Assembly (NCBI RefSeq): GCF_003932855.1
Contig: NZ_RQYZ01000004.1
Span: 62,001-126,000 of the forward strand
Origin: Tessaracoccus sp. OH4464_COT-324
GTDB lineage: Bacteria > Actinomycetota > Actinomycetes > Propionibacteriales > Propionibacteriaceae
DNA length: 64,000 nt
Direction: 5' to 3'
Shown here in pieces: positions 7,839-16,388 of this stretch. Below the pieces are notes generated by a model, which searched no databases, was not told the DNA's origin, and worked only from the letters and a program-made list of their open reading frames with translations. The position numbers and the translations under genes were made by a program. Each line of letters opens with the position of its first letter. Position 1 is the stretch's first letter.

Positions 7839-8624
7839 CTACCGGAGGAACAACCGCTTCAGACGAGCCGGCGCCCACAAGCAGCCGATCAGCGACATCA
7901 CCGCGAAATACGCCACGTGCCACAGCACGGAAAAGTCGACGACGCCCGTGGTCAGCTGACGAATCATGTCGGTGCCGTGCCACAGCGGCAGCGCCTGGAC
8001 CGCCCACTGCAGAGCCGGCGGGTACACGTCGAGCGGGAAAAACGTGCCCGACAGCAGGAACATCGGCAGCAGCACCACCGAGATGATGCCCAGCTGCTGA
8101 TACGTGCTGAAGTAGCTGGTCACCGACAACCCAATCGAGGCGAAGCCGAAAGCGATCAGCAGGGCCGCCGGGACGGCCAGCACCGCCCACCAGGACAGAT
8201 TCAGTCCGAGAACCGTGGTCACCACCATGAAACCCGCCGCGTACAGCAGCCCCCTAAACATCGCCAGCGCGATCTCCCCCAGCGCCACATCCAGCGGGCC
8301 CAACGACGTCGCCAGCATCTGCTCGTAGAGCTTCGTGTGCTTCAGCTTCGCGAAGACGTTCATCGTCGAGTCGTAGACCGCGCCGTTCATCGCCGACACC
8401 GCCATGAGCGCCGGGGCGATGTAGGCGGCATACGGCACCGCCCGGCCCCGAAACTCCACCTCGCCCACGAGCGTGCCCAGCCCCAGACCCATCGACAGCA
8501 AGTACAGCACGGGCTCGAAGAACCCGGCCAAGATCACCACCCACGCGCTCTGCCTGATCGCTTTGATGCCCCGCTCCAGCACCGCCACGACGTTGCCGGA
8601 ATACATCCCCGTCAACCGAGTCAC
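7839..8624 (-). CDS. ABC-2 type permease (NodJ/DrrB-like), second subunit
   Basis: 261 residues with about six membrane segments. The opening (LERGIKAIRQSAWVVILAG followed by FFEPVLYLLSMGLGLG) is typical of NodJ/DrrB-like ABC-2 permeases, as is the conserved LSGTFFPLDVYPPALQW segment. It forms the membrane pore of an exporter with the adjacent permease and ATPase. The GTG start at 8624 overlaps the TGA of the upstream permease (GTGA), arguing for translational coupling; an internal ATG (MYSGNVV) seven codons in is the alternative. The substrate is unknown: lipid-linked saccharide, antibiotic and heme exporters all use this architecture. Confidence 0.85.
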   Translation of the reverse strand: MTRLTGMYSGNVVAVLERGIKAIRQSAWVVILAGFFEPVLYLLSMGLGLGTLVGEVEFRGRAVPYAAYIAPALMAVSAMNGAVYDSTMNVFAKLKHTKLYEQMLATSLGPLDVALGEIALAMFRGLLYAAGFMVVTTVLGLNLSWWAVLAVPAALLIAFGFASIGLSVTSYFSTYQQLGIISVVLLPMFLLSGTFFPLDVYPPALQWAVQALPLWHGTDMIRQLTTGVVDFSVLWHVAYFAVMSLIGCLWAPARLKRLFLR

Positions 8625-9421
8625 TGCCCAAGCCTCCCGACGAACGCCCGCGCGGTCAGCCAGCCCGCCACCGCCGCCACCAGCAGCAGATAGCCGACGT
8701 GCACCAGCACCATCCAGCCGCCGATCGGCGACCCATACATGACCAACCTGCCCAACTCGCACGCGTGCCACAGCGGCGAAACCCAGCCGATCCACTGCAG
8801 GTAGCCGGGCAGCACCGAAAGCGGGTAGAACGTGCCGGAGAACAGCGCGAGCGGGTTCACCACGAACCGCTCCACGAAGCTGAGCTGACCGTACTCCTCC
8901 CGCTGCCGGGCCACCCAGGCCGCCACGCCGAATCCGACGCTCAGCGCGAGCAGCGCGGCCACCGGCAGAACGGCCACGGCCCGCCACCACTCGACGACGC
9001 CGAACAGCGCCAGCACCAGCACGTACCCTGCGGCGACGACCAGCGACCGGATCAGCGCGCCCACCTGAAAGCCCAGCGCCATCTGCCTGGGCGTCAGCGG
9101 CGTCGCGCTCTGCGCCACGAAACTGCGATCCCATTTGAAGCCGCCGTACAGGCCCCAGGTGTTGTCCTCGGACGCGTGCGCCAACACCGCGCTCAACACG
9201 AGAGCGGGCGACACGAACAGCAGGTACGGCACCCCGTCGACGCCCGCCGCCCCCTGGCTTCGGTCGACCAACACGCCCAGGCCCGCGCCCAGGCCGAACA
9301 GGTACAGCAGCGGGGAGCCGAGGGTGGTCAGCAGATCCGTCAGCCAGTAGCTGCGCATCTGCCGAACCCGCTGCTCGGCCACATACCACCAGCCCAGCCA
9401 ACGCACACGCGTCGCGCTCAT
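8621..9421 (-). CDS. ABC-2 type permease (NodJ/DrrB-like), first subunit
   Basis: 266 residues, about six membrane segments. The N-terminal [20 protein letters not shown], the SPLLYLFGLGAGLGVLVD segment and the FSGTFYPLSVLPGYLQW motif mark it as a paralogue of the next permease in the operon. The two probably form a heterodimeric channel. It overlaps the ATPase gene upstream by 4 bp (ATGA) and the second permease downstream by 4 bp. The order ATPase-permease-permease is a common actinobacterial export operon layout. Confidence 0.85.
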   Translation of the reverse strand: MSATRVRWLGWWYVAEQRVRQMRSYWLTDLLTTLGSPLLYLFGLGAGLGVLVDRSQGAAGVDGVPYLLFVSPALVLSAVLAHASEDNTWGLYGGFKWDRSFVAQSATPLTPRQMALGFQVGALIRSLVVAAGYVLVLALFGVVEWWRAVAVLPVAALLALSVGFGVAAWVARQREEYGQLSFVERFVVNPLALFSGTFYPLSVLPGYLQWIGWVSPLWHACELGRLVMYGSPIGGWMVLVHVGYLLLVAAVAGWLTARAFVGRLGQ

Positions 9422-10344
9422 TCGATCAGACTCCGTCCGGTGAGCCGCAGGAAAACGTCCTCCAGCGACGACCGCCGGATCAGCGACGACACCGGGTTCA
9501 GCCCGCGCGCGACGACACGTTCCAGCGTGGCCTCACCGTCGTCGGAGTACATGAGCAGCCGGTCGGCCAGCACATCCAGGCGGTCGTACAGCCCCCTAAG
9601 CTCGTCGGCCACCGCCTCGTTGCGCCCGCTGCCGAACCGCAGTTCCAGCACCTCCCGCGACGAGTGGCTGCGGATCAGCTCTGCGGGCGAGCCCTCCGCG
9701 ACGATCCTGCCGTGGTCGACCACCACGAGGCGGTCGCACAGCTGCTCCGCCTCGTCCATGAAGTGGGTGGTCAACACGATCGTGGTGCCGCGCTCCTTCA
9801 GCCGGAACAGCTGATCCCACAGGATGTGCCGCGCCTGCGGATCCAGGCCCGTGGTGGGCTCGTCGAGCAGCAGCACCTGCGGTTCGTTCATCAGGCCCCG
9901 CGCGATGGTCAGGCGCCGTTTCATGCCCCCGGAAAGCTCGTCGATGTGGCTCTTGCGTTTGTCCACCAGCTGGGCGAACTCCAGCAGCTCCTCCGCCCGC
10001 GCCCGGCAGTGGGCACGCCCAAAACCGAAATACCTGCCGTAGACCACCAGGTTTTCGAACACGTTGAGGCTCTCGTCGAGGTAGTCCTGCTGCGGCACGA
10101 CCCCAAGCCGCGCGCGAATCGCGGGCCCGTTCTCCCGCACCGGCTTTCCTAGGACCGTCAGCTCGCCCGACGTCGGCGTCGACTGCGCCGAGACCATCCG
10201 CATCACGGTGGATTTGCCCGCGCCGTTCGGCCCGAGGAAGCCGAAGGCCTCGCCGGCACGGATCGCGAAGTCGATACCGTCCACGGCCGCCAAGTCGCCA
10301 AACTGCTTTCGTAGCCCGCTCGCCTCGATCACGTTCACCCGCAA
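9418..10344 (-). CDS. ABC transporter ATP-binding protein (NodI/DrrA-like)
   Basis: 308 residues. Walker [11 protein letters not shown]-loop GVVPQQDYL, signature LSGGMKRRL, Walker [13 protein letters not shown] and the switch His in [10 protein letters not shown] are all intact. The roughly 80-residue C-terminal extension ending in [14 protein letters not shown] is typical of DrrA/NodI-type exporter ATPases. It energises the two ABC-2 permeases encoded directly downstream with 4-bp overlaps. The promoter must lie in the 46-bp gap to the divergent DUF1707 gene. Confidence 0.93.
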   Translation of the reverse strand: MRVNVIEASGLRKQFGDLAAVDGIDFAIRAGEAFGFLGPNGAGKSTVMRMVSAQSTPTSGELTVLGKPVRENGPAIRARLGVVPQQDYLDESLNVFENLVVYGRYFGFGRAHCRARAEELLEFAQLVDKRKSHIDELSGGMKRRLTIARGLMNEPQVLLLDEPTTGLDPQARHILWDQLFRLKERGTTIVLTTHFMDEAEQLCDRLVVVDHGRIVAEGSPAELIRSHSSREVLELRFGSGRNEAVADELRGLYDRLDVLADRLLMYSDDGEATLERVVARGLNPVSSLIRRSSLEDVFLRLTGRSLIE

Positions 10345-10390
10345 ACCCTACCACCAAGTTTCCGCACCGGCGCGTGGCAAAATTGTGGGC

Positions 10391-10933
10391 ATGCCCATTG
10401 GCTTCTCCGCAGACCCGTTCGTAGTACGAAACGCCAGCATCCGCGCCGGCAACGCCGACCGCGAGGAGGTGGCGCGCATCCTCGGCGACGCCTACGCCGA
10501 CGGCAAGCTCTCCGACGACGAGTACCACGAGCGGCTGGAGTCCGCGTTCGCGATCAAGCTGCTGGGCGAAGTGCGTCCGCTGGTGATCGACCTCGGAACG
10601 CCCCGGGAGCTGCTCAGCGGGAAGCCTGACGCCGCCGAGCACCACCAGCTCAGCCCCCGGTCGCGCCTCAAGGGCGTGGCCAAGACCGCCCGATCGGGCG
10701 GCGCTGTGAAATGGGGCGAGAACTGGAGCACCTGGCTGATCCTGTTCGGGCTGCTCAACGTGCTCTGGGGTATCCAGGCTCTTTCCGCGTGGCAGCTGGT
10801 CTACTACTGGCCCATCTGGCTGATCGCACCCACCGGATTCCTCCTGCTGCCCGGAACATTCTTCGGCGGGCGGAACAGCGAGCGCCGCCGTCGATCAGAC
10901 GAGTTGGAGCCGCCCCGAGGCCGAGGCCGCTAG
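10391..10933 (+). CDS. DUF1707 membrane-associated protein
   Basis: 180 residues. The N-terminal DUF1707 domain (residues about 14-65: IRAGNADREEVARILGDAYA, then GKLSDDEYHERLESAF) is a short helical module frequent in actinobacterial membrane or SHOCT-like proteins. After a basic linker, two membrane segments form a C-terminal 2TM unit (LILFGLLNVLWGIQAL; YYWPIWLIAPTGFLLL), followed by an Arg-rich tail. The frame is open upstream, but the ATG at 10391 sits 7 nt after CAAAAT, suggesting a leaderless start, and it precedes the domain directly. The molecular function is unknown. Confidence 0.8.
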   Translation: MPIGFSADPFVVRNASIRAGNADREEVARILGDAYADGKLSDDEYHERLESAFAIKLLGEVRPLVIDLGTPRELLSGKPDAAEHHQLSPRSRLKGVAKTARSGGAVKWGENWSTWLILFGLLNVLWGIQALSAWQLVYYWPIWLIAPTGFLLLPGTFFGGRNSERRRRSDELEPPRGRGR

Positions 10934-10952
10934 GCGGACGGCCTGCCCGGGC

Positions 10953-11558
10953 TCAGGCGTCGGCGAACATCGAGCGCCGCCCGGAGAACGCCCGCCCGAG
11001 CGTCACCTGGTCGGCGAACTCGATGTCCCCGCCGACGGGCAGCCCGCTCGCCGGGCGCGTCACCCGCACCCCGAAGTCCTTCAGCATGCGGCTCAGGTAG
11101 GCCGCCGTCGCCTCGCCCTGCGTGTCTGGGTCGGTGGCGAGGATGACTTCCTGCACCTCCCCGTCGGCGAGGCGCTGGAACAGCTCACGGGTGTGCAGGT
11201 CGCCCGGGCCGCGCCCCTCAATGGGGGAAATGGATCCCCCCAGCACGTGGTAGAGGCCGCGAAACTCGTTAGTGCGCTCGATCGCGACGACATCCTTGGA
11301 CTCCTCGACGACGCACAGCACGCTGCGGTCCCGCCGCGGGTCGCGGCAGACGCGACAGCGTTCCTCCTGCGACACGTTGAAGCACACCTCGCAGAACCGG
11401 GCGTGCACCTTCACCTGCCTCAGCGTGTCCGCGAGCCGGAACACGTCCTCCTCGGGCGCGTCCAACAGGTGAAAGGCGATCCGCTGCGCGCCGCGCGGCC
11501 CGACGCCGGGCAGACGGCTCAACTCGTCGATCAGGTCTTGTACCGGACCTTCGTACAA
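10953..11558 (-). CDS. recR: Recombination mediator protein RecR
   Basis: 201 residues, full length. RecR, with RecF and RecO, loads RecA at gaps during recombinational repair. The N-terminal helix-hairpin-helix ([20 protein letters not shown]), the zinc finger with Cys56, Cys59, Cys68 and Cys71, and the Toprim domain ([17 protein letters not shown]) are all present, ending in a [18 protein letters not shown] segment. The start is a TTG immediately after the ybaB stop (TAG TTG), so the two genes are cotranscribed and probably coupled, the standard bacterial arrangement. Confidence 0.97.
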   Translation of the reverse strand: MYEGPVQDLIDELSRLPGVGPRGAQRIAFHLLDAPEEDVFRLADTLRQVKVHARFCEVCFNVSQEERCRVCRDPRRDRSVLCVVEESKDVVAIERTNEFRGLYHVLGGSISPIEGRGPGDLHTRELFQRLADGEVQEVILATDPDTQGEATAAYLSRMLKDFGVRVTRPASGLPVGGDIEFADQVTLGRAFSGRRSMFADA

Positions 11559-11861
11559 CTACATCCCCAACCCGGGAACGCTGGGCATGGACTCGCTCAC
11601 GACCTTCTCCAGCTGGCTCTTGGCGTCGCGGTAGGCGGCGATGATCAGGTCCTGCAGCGTCTCGACGTCCTCGACCGCCTCCGGCTTGATGCTGACCGAA
11701 AGCAGTTCGGCTTGGCCACTCAGCTTGAGCGACACCAGGCCTCCGCCTGCGGCGCCGGTGAACTCGCGCGCGGCAAGCTGCTCCTGCATCCGGGACATGT
11801 CCTCCTGCATCTTCTGCGCCTGCGCCATGAGCGTGTTCAGGTCGAAACCGTCACCAAACAT
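11559..11861 (-). CDS. ybaB: Nucleoid-associated protein YbaB/EbfC
   Basis: 100 residues. DNA-binding dimer of the YbaB/EbfC family. The N-terminal Met-rich amphipathic helix (NTLMAQAQKMQEDMSRMQEQ) is followed by the conserved Gly-rich strand (FTGAAGGGLVSLKLSGQAEL) and a C-terminal helix with DLIIAAYRDAKSQLEK. It lies between dnaX and recR, as in most bacteria. AGGAAGGAAG precedes the ATG. Confidence 0.95.
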   Translation of the reverse strand: MFGDGFDLNTLMAQAQKMQEDMSRMQEQLAAREFTGAAGGGLVSLKLSGQAELLSVSIKPEAVEDVETLQDLIIAAYRDAKSQLEKVVSESMPSVPGLGM

Positions 11862-11906
11862 TCGGTCTTCCTTCCTAACGGTGCGTCACCCAAGTGTACG
11901 CGGATG

Positions 11907-14261
11907 TCACTCTTCCTCGACCACAGAGATGATCTCGGCCCCCAGCTCGCGGCCCAGCAGCTCCTCGGCGCTCTGCGCGCCGTCGAACACCTCGTCGTCC
12001 GCCGAGACCTCTGCTTCCTCGTAGTCCGTCTCCGGTTCCGGGCGCGGGGTGGGTTCGGGTGGCGGTGTCGGCGACGACGCGGCCGGGTCGGGCGTCGGGT
12101 ATGCGGGCGCGGGATTGGTGTGCGGCTGACGCTCGGCTGACGAGGAGCCCGCCACCACGGCCTGGATGCGCAGCTCAATGCCCAACACCTCGATCAGCGC
12201 CTCGGACAAAATGGCGTCGGAGCCGCGGCTGCCGAAGTTGTCCCGGGCGCCGGCGTTCGCGAAACCCAGCACCAGCACGCCATCGGTCACCTCGACCACC
12301 TGGCTGTTCTGGCTGAGCAGCATGTAGGTGAAGCGGCGGCGCCCCTTCACGTTCTCCAGCACCGCTGGCCATGCCCTGCGCAACTCGTCGGTGGTGAGCT
12401 GCCCGGGGCGGGCGGGCTGGTTGGAGCGGCCCTGCGAGGCGGGCGTCGACGGCGTGGTTGGCCCGTCCGACGGCGGGGCACCGGCCGGGCGCTGCCTGGG
12501 GGGTGCGCCCGCGGGGCGCTGGCCGCTCGGGGAGGGCGCACCCGCGGCCGTGGGCGTCTCCCACGGGTCGGCGGGGGGCTGGGCGTGCGGATGCGGCGGC
12601 GCGGGTGGCGCCTCCTGCGGGCGCGTGGGCGCCGGGCCGGGCGCTGGCCGCTCGGCCCTCGCTGCCGGAGCCTCCTGGGCCACCTGCGCGTTCCCCCACT
12701 CGGCGGGCGCCGTGTCTCGCTGCGGCCGCGCGGGGGCCGGCCCGGGGTGGCGCTCCGCGGCACGGGGCGCGGCGGCCGGGTGGGCCGAGCCGTCGTCGGG
12801 GATGCCCATCATCCCGACGCGCCGCTCCAGCCGGTCCATGCGCGCGTTGAGGCCGCGCTCGTCGAGATCCGCGCCGGGCAGCAGCACCCGGGCGCACATC
12901 AGCTCCAGGTGGAGCCGGGGCGCGGTAGTGCCGCGCATCTCGGTGAGCCCGACGGCGATCACCTCGGCGGCCCGAGTCAGCTCCCCGGCGCCCAGGCCCG
13001 CAGCCTGCGTCTTCAGCCGCTCGGCCTGGTCGCCCGCAACCTCCAGGATGCCGTCATCGATTGCGGAGGGCACTGCGGAGAGAATCACCAGGTCACGCAG
13101 GCGCCGCAGCAGATCCTCCGCGAAGCGACGCGGGTCCTGCCCCACCTCGATCACGCGGTCGATCGTGCGGAACACCCCGGAGGCGTCCCCCGCCGCGAAC
13201 GCGTCAACGATACTGTCCAGCAGGGACTCGGGCGTGTAGCCCAGCAGCGACGCCGCCTGCTCGTAGGCGACGCCGTCCTCCGCCGCGCCGCCGAGCAGCT
13301 GGTCGAGCACGGAGAGCGAGTCGCGCACCGAGCCGGCCCCGGCCCGCACGACCAGCGGCAGCGCCGCCGGGTCCACCCGCACGCCTTCCGCCGCGCAGAT
13401 CTCCTGCAGATAACCGGTGAGCACGCGCGGCGGCACGAGCCGGAACGGGTAGTGGTGGGTGCGCGAGCGGATGGTGCCGATGACCTTCTCCGGCTCCGTG
13501 GTTGCGAAGATGAACTTGGCGTGCGGCGGCGGCTCCTCCACCAGCTTCAGCAGCGCGTTGAAGCCGGCGGCGGTCACCATGTGTGCCTCATCCACGATGT
13601 AGATCTTGTAGCGGCTCGACACGGGTGCGAAGAAGGCGCGCTCCCGCAGGTCGCGGGCGTCGTCGACGCCGCCGTGGCTGGCCGCGTCGATCTCGATCAC
13701 GTCGATGGAGCCGGGGCCGCCGCGGGCGAGGTCGATGCACGACTGGCACTCGCCGCAGGGGGTGGCGGTGGGGCCCTGCTCGCAGTTCAGGCAGCGCGCG
13801 AGGATGCGCGCGGAGGTGGTCTTGCCGCAGCCGCGCGGCCCGGAGAAGAGGTACGCATGGCCGACGCGGTTGTTGTCGAGGGCACGCTGCAACGGCACGG
13901 TGACGTGCTCCTGGCCGATGACGTCCCCGAAGGTGTCGGGCCGGTAGCGCCGGTAGAGGGCCAGCGGGGCGTCGGGGATGTCCGGGCGCTTCCCGCCGAG
14001 CTTCGACGGCGGGGGCGCCAGCTCCGGTTCGGGCCGCGCCGCCGTCGATGCCTCGGGCTCAGCCGCCCCACGCGCTACCGGCTCGGCCGCAGCCTGCTCG
14101 GGCTCGCTGGGCGCGACCGGCTCGGGCTGCGGCTGCTCCGGCACGAACTCGTTGCCGAACAGATCCGGCCCGTCCTGGATCATCGGCTCATCGTCGATGA
14201 AGCTCAACCCATCCGACGTCGGGTCGTCGAAGAGCGAGTACTCGTCGGGATCGTCCATCAC
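11907..14261 (-). CDS. dnaX: DNA polymerase III gamma/tau subunit
   Basis: 784 residues. Clamp-loader ATPase of the replicative polymerase. The AAA+ core begins near residue 100 (LYRRYRPDTFGDVIGQEHV) with Walker A GPRGCGKTT, a zinc module of four Cys (CLNCEQ...CGECQSC), DEAH Walker B, and the SRC-equivalent RSRTHHY. Domain III runs to about residue 460. A long Pro/Ala-rich linker (about 480-640) leads to a C-terminal domain with RRAWPAVLENVKGRRRFTYM and an acidic Pro-rich tail. Unusually, about 100 acidic/Pro-rich residues precede the core. The GTG at 14261 lies 7 nt after TAGGCT (leaderless), with ATG as the next codon. Confidence 0.95.
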   Translation of the reverse strand: MMDDPDEYSLFDDPTSDGLSFIDDEPMIQDGPDLFGNEFVPEQPQPEPVAPSEPEQAAAEPVARGAAEPEASTAARPEPELAPPPSKLGGKRPDIPDAPLALYRRYRPDTFGDVIGQEHVTVPLQRALDNNRVGHAYLFSGPRGCGKTTSARILARCLNCEQGPTATPCGECQSCIDLARGGPGSIDVIEIDAASHGGVDDARDLRERAFFAPVSSRYKIYIVDEAHMVTAAGFNALLKLVEEPPPHAKFIFATTEPEKVIGTIRSRTHHYPFRLVPPRVLTGYLQEICAAEGVRVDPAALPLVVRAGAGSVRDSLSVLDQLLGGAAEDGVAYEQAASLLGYTPESLLDSIVDAFAAGDASGVFRTIDRVIEVGQDPRRFAEDLLRRLRDLVILSAVPSAIDDGILEVAGDQAERLKTQAAGLGAGELTRAAEVIAVGLTEMRGTTAPRLHLELMCARVLLPGADLDERGLNARMDRLERRVGMMGIPDDGSAHPAAAPRAAERHPGPAPARPQRDTAPAEWGNAQVAQEAPAARAERPAPGPAPTRPQEAPPAPPHPHAQPPADPWETPTAAGAPSPSGQRPAGAPPRQRPAGAPPSDGPTTPSTPASQGRSNQPARPGQLTTDELRRAWPAVLENVKGRRRFTYMLLSQNSQVVEVTDGVLVLGFANAGARDNFGSRGSDAILSEALIEVLGIELRIQAVVAGSSSAERQPHTNPAPAYPTPDPAASSPTPPPEPTPRPEPETDYEEAEVSADDEVFDGAQSAEELLGRELGAEIISVVEEE

Positions 14262-14268
14262 GGGGCCC

Positions 14269-14274
14269 AGCCTA
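14269..14274 (-). promoter_or_regulatory. Candidate -10 element (TAGGCT) for leaderless dnaX
   Basis: Minus-strand TAGGCT ends 7 nt before the GTG of dnaX, between the SRP RNA 3' end and the coding sequence. It supports the long N-terminal form of DnaX as the real start. Confidence 0.5.
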
Positions 14275-14310
14275 TTCCACAGCCCCGACAGCTTCGAATC
14301 CCAGGAAAAG

Positions 14311-14403
14311 AAAAGGGCCCCCCGCGCACCCGGAAGAGCTCACTTACCCTTGCTGCCTTCCGACCCTGGGGGAGTTGGGCGAGATACCGCCGCGCGAGGA
14401 ACC
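14311..14403 (-). ncRNA. ffs: Signal recognition particle RNA (4.5S/small SRP type)
   Basis: Read on the minus strand, the region contains the universally conserved Ffh-binding helix 8 core, with GGTCGGAAGGCAGCAAGGGT around 14345-14365. The outer helix pairs CCTCGCGC near the 5' end with GCGCGGGG near the 3' end, and CCCTTTTCTTTT follows as a terminator. The size (about 93 nt) and position between dnaX and a tRNA-Ser gene are typical for high-GC Gram-positives. The exact ends are approximate. It forms SRP with Ffh for co-translational membrane targeting. Confidence 0.93.
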
Positions 14404-14656
14404 GGACACCATGCTAGCCCATCCGCGCCGCTCACCCAACCCGCTGCTGCGGCGCCCAGCCCCTGGGGCTCTGCTCGGTGGGCGGTTGGGCGTCGAGCAG
14501 GGTGCAGTCATCGGGCACGCCTCGGGCCGGCCGCGCGTCGCGCACCGGCTCGGCCCACGTCGCCGGGGATCCGCGCCTGCCCCGCTGCCCTACCACCAAC
14601 CGGCGTGCTCCCTGCCGCTTTGCGACGGTGCGGCGTCCTCAGGTAGAGTCTCCCAC

Positions 14657-14741
14657 GGAGGATTCGCCTAGAGGCCTATGGCGCTCGCTTGGAAAGCGGG
14701 TTGGGTTCACGCCCTCACGAGTTCGAATCTCGTATCCTCCG
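14657..14741 (+). tRNA. tRNA-Ser(GGA)
   Basis: Acceptor stem GGAGGAT pairs with ATCCTCC, discriminator G. The anticodon loop TTGGAAA gives anticodon GGA (14691-14693). The long variable arm (GTTGGGTTCACGCCCTCAC region) is that of a class II serine tRNA, and the T-loop is GTTCGAATC. CCA is not encoded. Confidence 0.96.
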
Positions 14742-14749
14742 CGCGAACT

Positions 14750-14793
14750 GGGCCCCGGATGATGCCGGGGCCCGCTGCTTTGTTTTTTGTTTT
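14750..14793 (+). terminator. Intrinsic terminator after tRNA-Ser
   Basis: GGGCCCCGG (14750-14758) pairs perfectly with CCGGGGCCC (14765-14773) around a 6-nt loop. T-rich sequence TTTGTTTTTTGTTTT follows from about 14780. Confidence 0.85.
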
Positions 14794-15017
14794 GTCTCCG
14801 GTCGGCCGATGCCCCGCCTCCTCTTCGCTCGCAGCCGCGCTCAGGCCTCCGGCGCTACTCGACGACGCCCAGCCAGCAACTGCACGGGGCTCTTGTCGTA
14901 CGGGTTCATGGCCCAATATTCCCACCCCGAGGGTGTTCCCGACCCAGCCGTGGTCGGGGTTCGCGGTCAGGCCAGGATGCGTGAAGCCTCGGCGCATGGG
15001 AGATCGCCCGCCCGTCA

Positions 15018-15818
15018 TCAGCCGCGTTTCTCCGCCACGCACAGCGCCGCGCTGCACGGAAAAACAAGCCTGCCGCCCGGGGCCTCGTAGGCGGATAGGC
15101 GATCCCGCACCTGCTCCGCCACCCGACGTCTGGTCTCCGCGCCGTGCGCGAGGTAACGCTCGCCGGTGCTGCCGATGCCACCGGACATTCCCGCCCAATA
15201 GTCCTCCCAGGTGGTCGCCCAGTCCCAGGTCACGGTCTGCGCCGAGATCACCACGAGCCCCGCCTGCTCGTTTGCGGCCGCAAGCCCCGCCACGGAGCGC
15301 TCGAAGCCCCCAGGGGGCGGCGCGGCTCGGGATGCTCCCTGGCCCGCGCCGACAGCGTCGAGGGCACCCACGACCGCGTCGCGATGCGGCAAGAAGTCTG
15401 CGGTCCAGGTCGTTGTGATGATCCGCCCGCCGCCGACGGTGATCCTGCCCAGGCCCCGGAGGCAAGCCTTCGCGTCCGGGACGTGGTTAATGACGAAGTT
15501 AGCGACGGCCGAGTCGACGGACGCATCGTCGAACCCGGCGAGCGCGGGGAGCGAGTCGACGAAAACCCGCCCCACCCGCCCGGCGAGCGCACTCCGGGCG
15601 ATCTCAACCATCGCGGGCTCGGCGTCGCACGCCAGCACCTCGTAGCCGGCCGCCGCCGCATGGCGCGCGAAGTCACCGCAGCCGCAGCCGACGTCGGCTA
15701 CCCGTCGCCCCACCAGCCACTTCACGACAGCTGGGCCGGTGCCGGCGCAGGCGCCGGAAAACGACCTTCGGTAAATCTCAGCCTTGTGGCCGTTCCAGCG
15801 CGTCATTGGCTTTCCCAC
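15018..15818 (-). CDS. Class I SAM-dependent methyltransferase
   Basis: 266 residues. The SAM-binding motif I is VADVGCGCGDFARHAAAAG (residues about 40-58), followed by motif II with an acidic residue (VLACDAEPAMVEIA) and the VDSAVANFVINHVPD segment, so this is a UbiE/Methyltransf_11-type fold. The acceptor substrate is unknown. The GTG at 15818 lies 6 nt after TAGACT, which suggests a leaderless start; an internal ATG four codons on (MTRWNGHK) is the alternative. It is monocistronic and ends opposite the tRNA-Ser terminator region. Confidence 0.82.
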   Translation of the reverse strand: MGKPMTRWNGHKAEIYRRSFSGACAGTGPAVVKWLVGRRVADVGCGCGDFARHAAAAGYEVLACDAEPAMVEIARSALAGRVGRVFVDSLPALAGFDDASVDSAVANFVINHVPDAKACLRGLGRITVGGGRIITTTWTADFLPHRDAVVGALDAVGAGQGASRAAPPPGGFERSVAGLAAANEQAGLVVISAQTVTWDWATTWEDYWAGMSGGIGSTGERYLAHGAETRRRVAEQVRDRLSAYEAPGGRLVFPCSAALCVAEKRG

Positions 15819-15824
15819 CCCGCC

Positions 15825-15830
15825 AGTCTA
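15825..15830 (-). promoter_or_regulatory. Candidate -10 element (TAGACT) for the methyltransferase
   Basis: Minus-strand TAGACT is followed by 6 nt and the GTG start codon, as in the other probable leaderless genes of this window. Confidence 0.45.
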
Positions 15831-16180
15831 GGGCCGCCGGGCCCCAGAGAACGGCTCGCGACGGCTTCAGGGGCCGACCGGCCGGTAGCCCTGCTACTCG
15901 TTCAGCCAGGCGCGCCCCGCCCCGGTCGCCGATTCTCCGAAGCAGCCTAGGCATGGATACTCACGGCGCTCCCCACGCAGCAACCGGCGCAGACCGTCCC
16001 TGACAAGGCGTTTCGCCGGCCGTAGGGTCTGCGCGACGGTGGAGCGGGCAGCAGTCCCCCGTCGACCAAGTCTCCTGGCGTTCCGGCGGTACTCAGCGAA
16101 GATGAGCCATTCGACTCAGGATTTCCGCACCCCCGGAAACCTACCCTTGTTACACAGCGACCGAATCAAAGGAGCACACC

Positions 16181-16216
16181 ATGACCACGAAATATGACCC
16201 CCGTTTCAATCCGTAG
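16181..16216 (+). CDS. Mini-ORF of 11 codons with strong RBS (leader peptide or gene remnant)
   Basis: ATG at 16181 encodes MTTKYDPRFNP then TAG. The upstream AAAGGAG with a 6-nt spacer is among the best ribosome-binding sites in the window, which is unexpected for a chance frame. A 6-bp hairpin follows the stop by 3 nt. It could be a leader peptide, or the preserved start of a gene whose body has decayed. No homologue is recognised. Confidence 0.3.
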   Translation: MTTKYDPRFNP

Positions 16217-16219
16217 CTG

Positions 16220-16235
16220 CCAATCCTGAGATTGG
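16220..16235 (+). other. Small perfect hairpin after the mini-ORF
   Basis: CCAATC-CTGA-GATTGG is a perfect 6-bp stem with a 4-nt loop, 3 nt after the mini-ORF stop codon. No T-run follows, so it is not a classical terminator. Confidence 0.4.
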
Positions 16236-16296
16236 TAAATGCCCGCCCTGACGCGAAGAAGCCAGGCCGCGGGCAGACAACGCAAGGTGGCCAGCC

Positions 16297-16388
16297 AGCC
16301 CATTTCTCCGACATCCAGCGTACCGGGAACCCATCGAAAAGCCGACGCCGCACTTGGCGCTCATCCAGGGGCGTCGGAGAAATGGGCT
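16297..16388. repeat. 16-bp perfect inverted repeat
   Basis: AGCCCATTTCTCCGAC at 16297-16312 has its exact reverse complement at 16373-16388, 60 bp apart. Both arms are flanked internally by a CATCCAG direct repeat. It lies in the gene-less region and is not associated with a transposase. Confidence 0.8.

Noticed and set aside
11907-14261. Programmed frameshift in dnaX producing a short gamma form
   Set aside because: No A-run slippery heptamer followed by a stem was found on the coding strand, and the frame reads straight through to the tau C-terminus.
12585-14417. Long plus-strand frame opposite dnaX and the SRP RNA
   Set aside because: It runs through dnaX in antisense and through ffs. 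Its composition (Arg/Gly/His-rich) is typical of a shadow frame.
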